Positions 54,506 to 64,000 of a stretch of 64,000 bases of DNA are shown one piece after another; the stretch's first letter is position 1, and the number at the start of each line of letters is the position of its first letter. A program made the position numbers and the translations under genes. The notes under the pieces are model-generated. The model saw only the letters and a program-made list of their open reading frames with translations. It was not told where the DNA came from and made no database searches. The stretch is from Gentiana macrophylla (Eukaryota > Streptophyta > Magnoliopsida > Gentianales > Gentianaceae): NCBI GenBank assembly GCA_026214975.1, contig JAOBSW010001181.1, positions 270,547 through 334,546 on the forward strand, given 5' to 3'.

Positions 54506-57500
54506 AGAAATAATTTTAATTTTGATTTATTTTGGAATAGTTCTAATTAATTAAAATTAAAATTAAAATCGCTTAAAATTAATCGTTAATTTTATTTCGA
54601 TTAAAATCATTTAATTAATTAAATGTTAATTATTTAATTGATTGGATAAAATTATTTAATAGATTAAAAGTTAATTGATTAATTAAGACGCAAGTAGTTA
54701 AATTTTAATTTTATCTTTTTCATAAGATTTTATTGTATGGATTAGATATAGTAGATATAATATGATTATATGGACTTCGATCGATCGTGGACTCAATCGA
54801 TAGGATAGATGTGAATGATTTAATTTTTTCGTTGGTTTAAAATTGTCCCAGGCCGTTATAAAGAACGTGACTCTAGTTTATTTTTCGTGCATTTATCCTA
54901 TTCCCGCTGACTCTCTGCAGCGGCGGGTGGCGATTTATTTTATTAGATAGAATTAAATGTAACAAGAATGGAGGCGTAAGATGGAGACCAAAGAAAGAAG
55001 AATAAATATCCCATCAAGAATGGCGCATTAAAGATCCTATTGGCGGTTGCAAATTACCTTAGATTGTGACCCGCGGTTTCGCTCGCTTTGTATTCAAACC
55101 GCACCTAGGAAAAGTCCATGATCATACCGGTTACTATACGCATTTATTTATTTTGTGCTTGTATTTATTTTATATGATACGATAGATGCATGACTAGGCA
55201 CGATCTAGATAAATGTGTAGGATATATATCTATAGAGATAGATATAATTGATGAGACCGAAATTAAAATTAATTAAGTGAATTAATTTACTAAAAATACT
55301 TCCACAAAAAAATTAAGTCGAAATATTGTCTCCCAATATTATAACGACGGTGAAGAGCCTGTGTTCGATCCAACCGATCGACCACCGCCGGAGTTGACCT
55401 ACCTCGGGTATATCGTCGTTATTGAGATATGATCGTATGAGATCTCGTGAATATTGGGTTATGACTTGACTAGAGTCTTCGGTGATTGGCCACCGCTCAG
55501 GGCCGGTCGACTTTAGAGACAAGGGTTGACTAACACATAGTGATGTGTATCGCCAAAGAGTTGACTAGTCAACTAACCGAGAATCACATAGAGATGTGAA
55601 TGGTAAAAGAGTTACCTACCTTTCAAATTATCTTGGTTGATCGACCACCGCCGAGAATCAAGGTAACTAGATTGGATCTCACCCACTAAAGAATTTTTGA
55701 TATATTCTTGAAAGTCAATTGGGAGTAGTTGACTAGTGGGAGCAAAATCATAAACCAAAAGACCATTTTGATTTTGCATGTATAAACAACAACACTCTTT
55801 TATTTTCATTTTTATGTTGTAGTTTTTGCAAACTTTATATTTATTTTTTATTCTCGATTAGTAAAACCAAATTATGATCAAGTTACTTTGAGAAACGTTC
55901 TCAAATATGGTTAAGTAATTTTAATCCTTTTAAAATAAGCAATGACATGAGCAATCCCGTTATAGTAGTTAGAGACAAGGAGATTACATAATTGATGCAA
56001 GGTTCGAGACTTTAATTATTAATGAAAGCGAAGCTCATGATGTGATTAAAACATTTGAAATAAGTTTCAATGAATTAGTCATAAATTGGATATGATCCAA
56101 GATGATCATTCAATCACACGATGACAATTAATTCAAACGTTGGATAAGAATGACCACATCTAATTTTGGAAAGGTTTTTTCAAAATTGTAAGATTTAAGT
56201 ATCGACTTAATTTATCATTGCTTAAAGGTTAATTAAATAGTCAATGTTTTGAATACGATTCAAAAGGTTAAATAAACTATTTAATAAACTTTAGATTTTC
56301 TTTATGAAAGGAAATCAAAGACATAGCTCTTGTGATTTTTCTTAAGTCTTATGAAGACTACACTAAGAAATATTTACAAGTGCCTGAAGGATTAAAAAGG
56401 AAAGTTAGGGCATGTGCTTAAATAGAGAACTTATTGAAGTTTCTATTCTAGGCAAGTGAGTTGAGATAAATCTATCTAAGTTCAAGTCAACTCTTAGATA
56501 TATGATATCTTACGAGTGTGATTAAATTAGAAAGATTAAATACAGATATGGAAGGTTAAACAAATGTTGTAACACTTACCATATTCTGGATCTAGTAAAC
56601 TGATAAGGGAACTAAATAAATGTTATTATGTTCCGGTTCTTATGAAGAATACGTTTTAGCTTATTTGTTAGGATTTAGTAGACACATTCAATTGTAAAGA
56701 ATAAATGTTATTCTAATAAAGTTGGAAGGTCACCTGAATCTAACATACTAGATTGTTGTCACTATATAGTTGATATATGTGATGAGGTCTCAAATCGAAT
56801 ATTTGTATGGTCGTTATCCTTGATATTTGTAGTTGTTCTAGATGTAGTCTCTCCGGAAGGGAAGCGCGTAATTAAACGTCATTCGATGATGTTGAACCAT
56901 ATGATTATGTATCATGTGGGTTATACGTATCTTATCCAAAGAGGACTAAAATACCTTTTTTTCAAAAGGTTATAAAATCTAGAAAGTTGTCCAAAGCCTA
57001 AACATACCGATGTTTGTTGGCTTATGACAATTAATGCCACAAATAATTGTTTGTTAATCTCTACGACTATTTTAGAAATAGTCAAGTGTACTTATTGAAG
57101 TACAACAATTGGAAAGCCCAAAAGTTCGAGCTAGTACGAATATGAGATTGATGAGCCACTTAGGAATTAATCTTCAATTGGATTGAAGTAATTAATACAC
57201 GAAGGGTGTTTTAAGTCGTCTCAAAAGGAATAAGATTCTCCTTGAAGGATACCATCTTTGGGATATGCAATTAGATTGTGTTCCCTAAATGGAAATAACA
57301 CTTTATATGATAAAGGTGTGACGCAAGCCATGCGATGTATCCCTTACCCGCTTCGGGATAGTGCTCTTATACTTAACCTTGTTCTAAAGAATAAAGGTTG
57401 AATAAATTCCATATTAGATATGGAAGAGGATAATGTCGAATCTATCTTAACCGATGATTTGAAGTTGTCATACATAAAGTCGTAAAGGCTTGGAGCCTAG

Positions 57501-57555
57501 TACGACATATGCAACTTTGTGGAATATCTTAGCAAGTACGCTTGATATTGTTTAC
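54506..57555 (+). other. Element B interior, 5' half
   Basis: AT-rich and colinear with element A, without a recognisable gag. Antisense openings such as 55612-55809 (NGLLVYDFAPTSQLLPIDFQ) recur in element A at 34828. This shows DNA-level similarity but is not a known protein. Confidence 0.6.
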
Positions 57556-57559
57556 TTGT

Positions 57560-58455
57560 CCACGGAGCAAAATGTTTGTCTCCAAACATGCTGTCTTCTA
57601 AAGGAAGTGTTTCTTCCAAAAGAAACAGTGGGAGTGAATCAGATCTCAAAGAGTTTGAGAACCCCAAAGATATATTCAACCAATGGAACATGAGCAGACG
57701 CCAAATAGCTATGAGGTGTAGATCACTGCTCAGTGCACACAAAAGTTCTGTAAGTCTGTGGATAACCTCAAGCCTGAAAAGGCTGTTGGTATGTTCATCT
57801 TGAAGAATGAATATCTCACGACTTGTGAAAGAATGTTTGAGAGGCAAGATTGAGAGATATGGCTAGGAGCCATAATATCTGAATTAGATTCCATCAGTGA
57901 CAATCAGGTTGTGAACCTAGTCCTGTCTTACCTAAGGAGTGTCCTGAAAGGTGACATGGATAGTAATATGATTACCATAAGGCTATAGTGACGGGTGAAG
58001 GGTATGAGGTGTAAACCTTGTAATTGTCTTTATGTGCCAAATTGAGCCCGCCTGCCTGTCGAGACTAAGCTTGTTATAACTTCGTATCATGGCTATATGA
58101 TAGTGTTGAAGACGTCGGGCGAGATAAATTTCGATGTTCATAGACGATAACATGATATGTAAGCCCACGAGATCCATTTATGGACTCAAACAAGTTTCTC
58201 TAGACAATTTCTTTGTTTGATAATCAAAGGAGTTTGATTTAGTCAAAAGAAGGATATGCCCAATGTGCAAGACGGATAGTGGGAGTGTGTTACGATTTTC
58301 GAGAGTAAGGTATTGATATCTCTCTCGATATTTGTCACCCCATGTCATGATCAATTAATGTTTGGTAGTTCAAGGTCTTTACGAAAGCACTTGGATTGGC
58401 GCTTCTATTTTTGGAAATAAGAATCTATAGTGATAGATTTAATCGTTAGATTATT
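57560..58455 (+). pseudogene. Copia integrase-end and reverse transcriptase relics in element B
   Basis: Near 57575-57660 one frame reads KMFVSKHAVF and, in the next frame, KRNSGSESDLKEFENPKD, the copia block between integrase and RT. At about 58160 SIYGLKQ appears, the hallmark of Ty1/copia RT. Near 58390-58440 LEIRIYSDR recalls the conserved LGI.IYRDR block. Stops and shifts separate them. The YVDD active site is not recognisable. Confidence 0.75.
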
Positions 58456-59198
58456 GTTTACCTATATGTATGTGATGCTAAAAGAAGTTTAGCATAGATC
58501 GCAAGATCTATCTCGTGTTAGGCGTTGGTCCTAAAGATAAGGTGAAAGATGATGTTATGGAAGTTTTTCTTCGCTCATCGCGATAGAAACCATCATAAAG
58601 GAAATGCCGGATGTTCATAATTCATGAATAGTCATGAGCAAGCATGAATGTAAATCCGTGAATGTCGAGAATTTCCTTAAACAAGTTAAGGAAGAGTTCC
58701 TAGTTTATTGAAACTTGGAGTTAAATAAACGTAGATATACAGATTTATATCCCGAGTCTTATGAAGGCGAGTGGGAGCTACAGGTGGGTTTGCAATCACT
58801 TTGATTAAGTGATCTGTTGAGCTGGAAATGTTCTAGCCTATGGGTCATTTGTAAACTTTACAACTTAGCCAAAACACGTAGTGCCTCAGAGGCTAGCGGG
58901 AGCAAAGACATGGATCTAGAAGGTTCATTCATGAACCTTATACGGTTCTTCCACCTCTTGTATATAAATGATATAGTAAGTGGATTCATTGCTTGAAGCA
59001 AGACGACAGTGGTCTCGCCAGAGATTCGTGTGTGTGTTGAGGCGGTTCCTTTGACTTGATCATATGGAACATGATATGAAGATAGTCTGAGTCCCCATGG
59101 ATAGCGATCCGCTTATGGCTAGAAAGGTCAAGTTAAGTAGTATTGCATGAGATTCTTGTGTTTCAACTTGGTCTTGTGTGTGTGTGAGTGATTGGTTT

Positions 59199-59214
59199 TA
59201 GGCCAAGTGGAGAT
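59199..59214 (+). other. Element B polypurine tract
   Basis: TAGGCCAAGTGGAGAT directly before the 3' LTR. Confidence 0.85.
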
Positions 59215-61179
59215 TGTTGGAATAAGTGTCCTAAACCCAATCGGGTTGGACCGGATCCGACCGGTCGGATCATTTCTACTATTTCTTTATGTTTATACAT
59301 ATATAAAATGGCTTTTTTTGTTGTCATATATATGTTCTTTTAAAGAACCAATTATGAATTGTTATATGATAACGCCCTTAGTGTTAAATCGTGATAGAGA
59401 AACCATGATAGGCGATTATGGTTGATGAGATCTCTAATCACTTTAATAAGTTTGATACTTAAATGTCTCTAGGTCGATGTACTATTAAACAGGGGCATTG
59501 ATAGTATGAACAAAGCTAGCACGATTAGATGTCTTCTGCCTTTAAGGCGTGGATAGATCTCGCTTCATCGAAGTGTATAGACACTTGACCGTGACGTGGA
59601 CGTGTATTGAGAATGCGACGTTAGATCGACTCCACTTACACGATAAGTGTCACACTATGTGGCGGTTGTGTAATTATCCTTAAGACCGTAGTCTTCATGG
59701 AATCACGGTGTGGATTGTCATGCTTTGACACTATTGAGGTTTCCTCAGCCACGGGCGATCATGCGGTAGTGATTGGGTATGATCATCAAGCATGCGGAGT
59801 ATACATGATTGGTCGTCCGGGAATCGCGATCCTATGATTGGGATCGAATATCCGAAATGGCCTTCTTATAAGGAATGTCTTACTCTCGTGAATCTTTGCA
59901 AAGTGGGAGTAAACGAGTTACTTCGAGAGAGCATGATATCCAGATTATAAGATACGGTCGTTAATGTTTTCGACACTCGACGCACGACCGTATGGATATT
60001 ATTACAATGATAGGATTGTAAGTTACACGGTAATCGCTTTCACATGAAAGGTAGTAGTCATTGCATTTGAATCTTCCGATGATTGGGGGTCACGGTGTGT
60101 TGCTGACGCTATCCCGTGATCGTTAGGCATGAAGGGCATTTTCGTAATTTGCACTTTGTGTCTACGGCCAACATATTCGAAGCCTATCGGGTCACACACA
60201 TAAGAACATCTAGCCGGATTAAAATGTGGTTATAGATGATAACCAAATAAGGAAAGTTTATCTCAGACTATAAAGGTTATAGTGGTAAATTAATATGGTG
60301 GTATTTATTTATTATGAATAAATTAAATACAAGATAATAATTATATTAATTAAAAATATTCCGAAGCAAATTTATGGCTAAAGGTATGCAACTTATTTTT
60401 GTATAAGATACACTTGGATTGTGTAATTTAATTAATAAGATTACCATATATTAATATAAGATATTAATATATAAATATATATATAGTTACATGCGTGTGC
60501 TACATGTATATAAGATATACATGTGCACATTTGTGATGGCTAGATATTTATATATAGATTTATGTGTTTGTAATATATATAAGTGATATATATACACATG
60601 TGTAAATTGATTTATGGTAATAAAATAAAGATAGTCAATATTAGATATTGACAATATCTTGGGAATATTCAATATGAGATATTGACAAAATCCTAGATTT
60701 ATTTGATATGAGATATTATAATAAATGAGATAAATCAATCAATAATATTTTCCTTATTTTATTGGAAAAAGGTTTTTTCCTTTCTACTCTACTGGGGCGC
60801 CACTTACTATAAATAGGAGGTAGGTGTCAAGCTCTTTCAGATAACACAATTCCAAGAACTAATAGTTCTTGTGTAAAATAGAGAGCATCCTATAGAGAGT
60901 TGGAGAGAGGGAAAAAGCCGGTCTAGCAACCGGAGTTTTCCAATAGCAATCCATGATGGGATTCCGGCGTAGCTGCTCGTGTGGACTAGCGGCAGAGGCC
61001 GAACACTTGGGCGGCTCTATGCAGAACTACTCTCCTTAGACGGTCAAAGCGCCGATCTTTTAGATCAACCAAGGTAACCACCGTCTTTAGCTTATTTGTT
61101 TATTGCTTAAACGAAGTCGATCTTGGGTCGATAGGAAATAAATTTTTGAATTCATTTGCCTCCTGTAGATTTCCTAACA
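59215..61179 (+). repeat. Element B 3' LTR
   Basis: TGTTGGAATAAGTGTCC to TTTCCTAACA, followed by TGATA. It matches the 5' LTR except for short indels, many at CG-containing sites. Confidence 0.95.
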
Positions 61180-61184
61180 TGATA

Positions 61185-61787
61185 TTAGCGTGATCGTGAC
61201 TATCTTATATGTTTTGTATCTTTATATTATAATAGCAAATGGGTATTGTAGTTCAAACGAGTGATAATGGGGCTTACAAACATAAAACAAAGAGTAATGA
61301 TACATTGAGATAACAATAAAATGATGCTTAAATAAAATAAGGGTGATCATGAAATACGATAGGATGACTCCTAAATAAACGATCTTCAATATTTAGTAAT
61401 CACCACATTAGACACGGACGTGATTTTCTATAGGTTGATCAATGACTTCAAATCTGATTCATCTCCCGTGATTTATGTCATTGTCCGTAATGAAATCATT
61501 CAACCCGCTTAAACGAACTTTTTGATTTACCATATAGACAATTCTAGCAGCCATGATTCCCTGTGGCAATTATGATTCCATGGTCTTGTTTCGCAACATG
61601 TCGTTTGTTCTAGCAAATGCCTTTAGAATATGCTACAAATCACAAACAAATTTAAATATTGTTTCAAAATGGGGAAAAAGATCAAACAAGAAAACAACTA
61701 AAAATACTTTAAATATCTCACCACATAATAACAACCATGTGAAAATACCCGCTTTGGTTTGGCGTCGTCTGAAAATGAGGAGTTTGG
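61185..61787. other. No gene recognised on the plus strand
   Basis: AT-rich. Its left edge continues the MULE 3' flank interrupted by element B. Near 61553-61600 text resembling the 3' untranslated part of the B3 pseudogene runs on the minus strand. Confidence 0.4.
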
Positions 61788-62228
61788 TTACTTGCACTCG
61801 TCATCATCTACATCATCTTCAGCCTCTGATCTCGAAAAAGTCTTCTCACGATAGGTGTGATCCATCACAATAGTGTTGAAAGTGAACCCCTTCGTGTTCA
61901 AACACTATAAACTCCATCTCATTCAAGTAATGAGCCGCCACATACTCCTCCAACCTTCCCCAAAGAAACGAAGAATTCCATTGTATGCGTGGCTCCAACC
62001 CTCACTTCCCATGTCCCTAATCGGCTTTTGAGAACGGCCCTATCCAGTTCCTTAGCGTGTCGCTCAACCTATTAACGATGGCCGAGGTAGTGTCTACCGC
62101 AAAAAGAAACATTTCAATGGTTGTTTAATCATAATGCATGTGATATAAATGTAAGTTAATTAATAATGACATACCAAACTTGTTCCGAAACTGCCATCAA
62201 GAACTTTAAAGAAACGATCATTATCCAT
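61788..62228 (-). pseudogene. B3-domain (REM-like) transcription factor pseudogene
   Basis: On the minus strand exon 1 (62228-62175) reads MDNDRFFKVLDGSFGTSL and ends at a GT donor. This is how many REM-type B3 proteins begin. After a roughly 80-base intron, exon 2 (62093-61788) carries IVNRLSDTLRNW, then TWEVRVGATHTMEFF, then LEEYVAAHYLNEMEFIVFEH, and finally an acidic tail ending ECK and TAA. These are the successive strands of a B3 DNA-binding domain (W.V.V, GW..F...L, L..VFEH.G). The pieces lie in different frames, with a stop near GAT-TAG, so no full protein can be made. It faces the MULE pseudogene across element B and may be a captured host gene. Confidence 0.75.
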
Positions 62229-62371
62229 TTGCTTCAGTGTAGATTATAAATTGAAAGGTGAAGAAGTGGTTAGTTTAAATTGACTACTTGAATGATGAAG
62301 AAAATTCAGAAGAACTTAAAAGATTTTGAAGAATGAGAGAAATGGCTCGTACTTATACAACAACAATAATT

Positions 62372-63310
62372 GCCATCAATGGTTAGTTCGTGCTAAATTC
62401 ACACGGGATCGTTGGAATTCACACGAGTCTTAGCTCACACTTTACCTTCTCAATTAATGCTAGTTTTGACTTGTCATTGATGTCATTTCGATGTCGACGT
62501 CATAGGTGTCATTAGGTGCAGAGTCACTATTGTCATTGATGTTGACGCCGCCTTTTCACGGGGTCATCAATGGTTAGTTCGTGCTAAATTCAGACGGGAT
62601 CATTGAAAATTCACACGGGATCGTTGGAATTCACACGCAGTCTTAGCTCACACTTTACCTTCTCAATCAATGCTAGTTTTGACTTGTCATTGATGTCATT
62701 TCGATGTCGACGTCATAGGTGTCATTAGTGGTACAGAGTCACTATTGTCATTGATACTGTTGACGCCGCCTTTTCACGGGGTCATCAATGGTTAGTTCGT
62801 GCTAAATTCGCGACGGGATCGCTGAAAATTCACACGGGATCATTGGAATTCACACGAGTCTTAGCTCACACTTTACCTTCTCAATCAATGCTAGTTTTGA
62901 CTTGTCATTGATGACATTTCGATGTCGACGTCATAGGTGTCATTAGGGTGCAGAGTCACTATTGTCATTGATACTGATGACGCCTTTTCACGTGGGTCAT
63001 CAATGGTTAGTTCAGGCTAAATTCGTGACGGCATCGCTCAAAATTCACACGGATCGCTGGAATTCACACGCAGTCTTAGCTCACATTTTACCTTCTCAAT
63101 CAATGCTAGTTTTGACTTGTCATTGATGTCATTTCGATGTCGTACGCCATACGTGTCATTAGGGGTGCAGAGTCACTATTGTCATTGATACAGTGACGCG
63201 TCTTTTCACGTGGGTCATCAATGGTTAGTTCGTGCTAAATTCGCACGGCATCGCTCAAAATTCACACGGGATCGTTGGAATTCACACGAGTCTTAGCTCA
63301 CACCGACCCT
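62372..63310. repeat. Tandem repeat array, about five units of 191-218 bp
   Basis: Units begin CATCAATGGTTAGTTCGTGC at about 62373, 62565, 62783, 62999 and 63215. Each holds AATTCACACGGGATCG, TTAGCTCACACTTTACC and CATTTCGATGTCGACGTCAT. The last unit is partial. Differences cluster in short GC-containing spots. The array lies upstream of the B3 pseudogene's start. Confidence 0.93.
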
Positions 63311-63503
63311 CTCAATTCACTTGTTAACTCTATATATACCATGACCTATTAAACTACCTCTGCATAACCTTCTACTTTACATCGCCTTAATCACAATGTT
63401 CGAACCGCTTCCTCCATCGGGAATGGCATGAACCGAATTCCCAGTATGAGGATCCTCCATTCAATCCTCATGCACTGTATTTGTTAATGACCGTAGGAGG
63501 AGG
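63311..63503 (+). promoter_or_regulatory. Possible promoter of the following ORF
   Basis: CTCTATATATACCATGACC at about 63330 contains a good TATA box (TATATATA), about 170 bp before the ATG. There is no independent support. Confidence 0.4.
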
Positions 63504-63986
63504 ATGGGTGATATTAGTCACTATTACGAATTTCAGACACTGAGGTTGAGGTTTAGAACAGACAAAAAGCGCCATTCTTGGATTTGGATGTTTCAAGATA
63601 GAGCTATTATCGGAGAGAAGAAAATTGAATGGGAGAGTCTACCTGCCAAGATGAAGCGTCTCCTACGCAGACTTTCGTTGAAGGGCCTCGCAAACAGTCC
63701 CGCATCGACTATGAATAGATCAATTGTTCGTGAATTCTATGCAGTTTTCAGGTCAAACATAGCTGTGGAGTACAGGCCCATAGCATCAAGGGTCATCAAT
63801 GTACGTGGAGTAGATGTTTTCTTAGAGGTGGACTGGATCAATAACTACTATGGTGTAAGTGGAGTTGAAGCATCCAGTGATTTCTTTAACGGTGCTTCCA
63901 ACGTTCGGTGCATTGCAACGTATAATTGCTCGATGTCAATTGCCTACCGAATGGGAGCGTGTTATGATCCAATGGTTTGCCAATAG
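63504..63986 (+). CDS. ORF similar to plant putative transposon protein (Transposase_32-like), possibly partial
   Basis: 160 codons from ATG to TAG. The segment MNRSIVREFYAVFRSN, followed by VINVRGVDVFLEVDWINNYYG, matches the pattern LVREFYAN...VRG..V.F....IN of the plant 'putative plant transposon protein' family, found beside retroelements and of unproven function. The family domain is usually longer than what is here after the IN motif, so the ORF may be truncated. The N-terminal third is basic and unrecognised. A TATA box lies upstream. It may be a remnant of a retroelement continuing past the window. Confidence 0.5.
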   Translation: MGDISHYYEFQTLRLRFRTDKKRHSWIWMFQDRAIIGEKKIEWESLPAKMKRLLRRLSLKGLANSPASTMNRSIVREFYAVFRSNIAVEYRPIASRVINVRGVDVFLEVDWINNYYGVSGVEASSDFFNGASNVRCIATYNCSMSIAYRMGACYDPMVCQ

Positions 63987-64000
63987 CCTCATGGTACTAC

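Larger units (their letters stand above)
51828..61179 (+). mobile_element. Ty1/copia-type LTR element B (Angela/Tork-like), coding region decayed
   Basis: 9352 bp with LTRs 51828-53802 and 59215-61179, flanked by TGATA on both sides (51823-51827 and 61180-61184). The PBS TGGTAGCAGAGC and PPT GGCCAAGTGGAGAT are in place. It is colinear with element A in inverted orientation, including the noncoding interior, hairpin array and GC-rich block. Relics of integrase and reverse transcriptase occur, but no long ORF. LTRs are closely alike apart from clustered small indels. It landed about 95 bp past the MULE transposase stop. Confidence 0.92.

Noticed and set aside
61553..61873. Plus-strand ORF of 106 codons
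   Set aside because: It lies antisense to the B3 pseudogene's last exon and 3' part. No domain.

Overview
The window reads as nuclear DNA of a flowering plant, most likely a eudicot. It is AT-rich, has long intron-like stretches, and is dominated by plant transposon families: Ty3/gypsy chromovirus, Ty1/copia, hAT, CACTA, Mutator-like, Stowaway, pogo-like, Helitron and a tRNA-derived SINE. I see no bacterial operon, CRISPR array, rRNA gene or intact tRNA gene. The species cannot be told from the sequence alone.

Layout. 1-6500: a Helitron-like segment whose 3' terminal structure (hairpin plus CTAG) occurs at 6412-6438 and, decayed, at 75-101. It holds exon-like fragments, including one PIF/Harbinger transposase exon and a broken mitochondrial-type ribosomal protein L2 C-terminus, and ends in a C-rich minisatellite. 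6715-16281: a complete but mutated Ty3/gypsy chromovirus with 2.2-kb LTRs, PBS, gag, protease, RT/RNase H, integrase, chromodomain, PPT and an AAAAA target duplication. 16428-19851: a degenerate hAT element. 20808-21080: a Stowaway MITE. 21347-24909: a CACTA element without recognisable transposase. 25008-27849: a probable three-exon host gene for a small AT-hook protein, apparently frameshifted near its end. 28433-39440: a roughly 16-bp minisatellite split by a 9.6-kb Ty1/copia-type element on the minus strand, whose left LTR carries a Stowaway-like hairpin MITE. 39508-39716: a SINE. 40358-40861: a pogo-like element. 43606-44793: an intact single-exon F-box gene, the most convincing functional gene here. 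48140-51732: a Mutator-like transposase pseudogene, itself split by a retroelement fragment with an LTR. 51828-61179: a second copy of the copia-type element, on the plus strand. 61788-62228: a B3/REM-like pseudogene on the minus strand. 62372-63310: five tandem copies of a roughly 200-bp repeat. 63504-63986: an ORF resembling the plant 'putative transposon protein' family.

How the parts relate. Nested insertions give an order of events: minisatellite, then copia element A, then the MITE inside its left LTR, with the right LTR keeping the empty site. A retroelement broke the Mutator-like transposase, and copia element B landed just downstream of it. Elements A and B lie in opposite orientation around the F-box gene. 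Their LTR pairs and internal regions look alike although their coding regions are wrecked, which suggests a family mobilised by proteins from elsewhere. The most unusual structures are the hairpin array in the leader of A and B, the near-perfect 50-bp hairpin MITE with its empty site, the palindrome array in the Ty3 LTRs, and the tandem repeats beside the B3 pseudogene. I did not find a clearly new multi-gene system.
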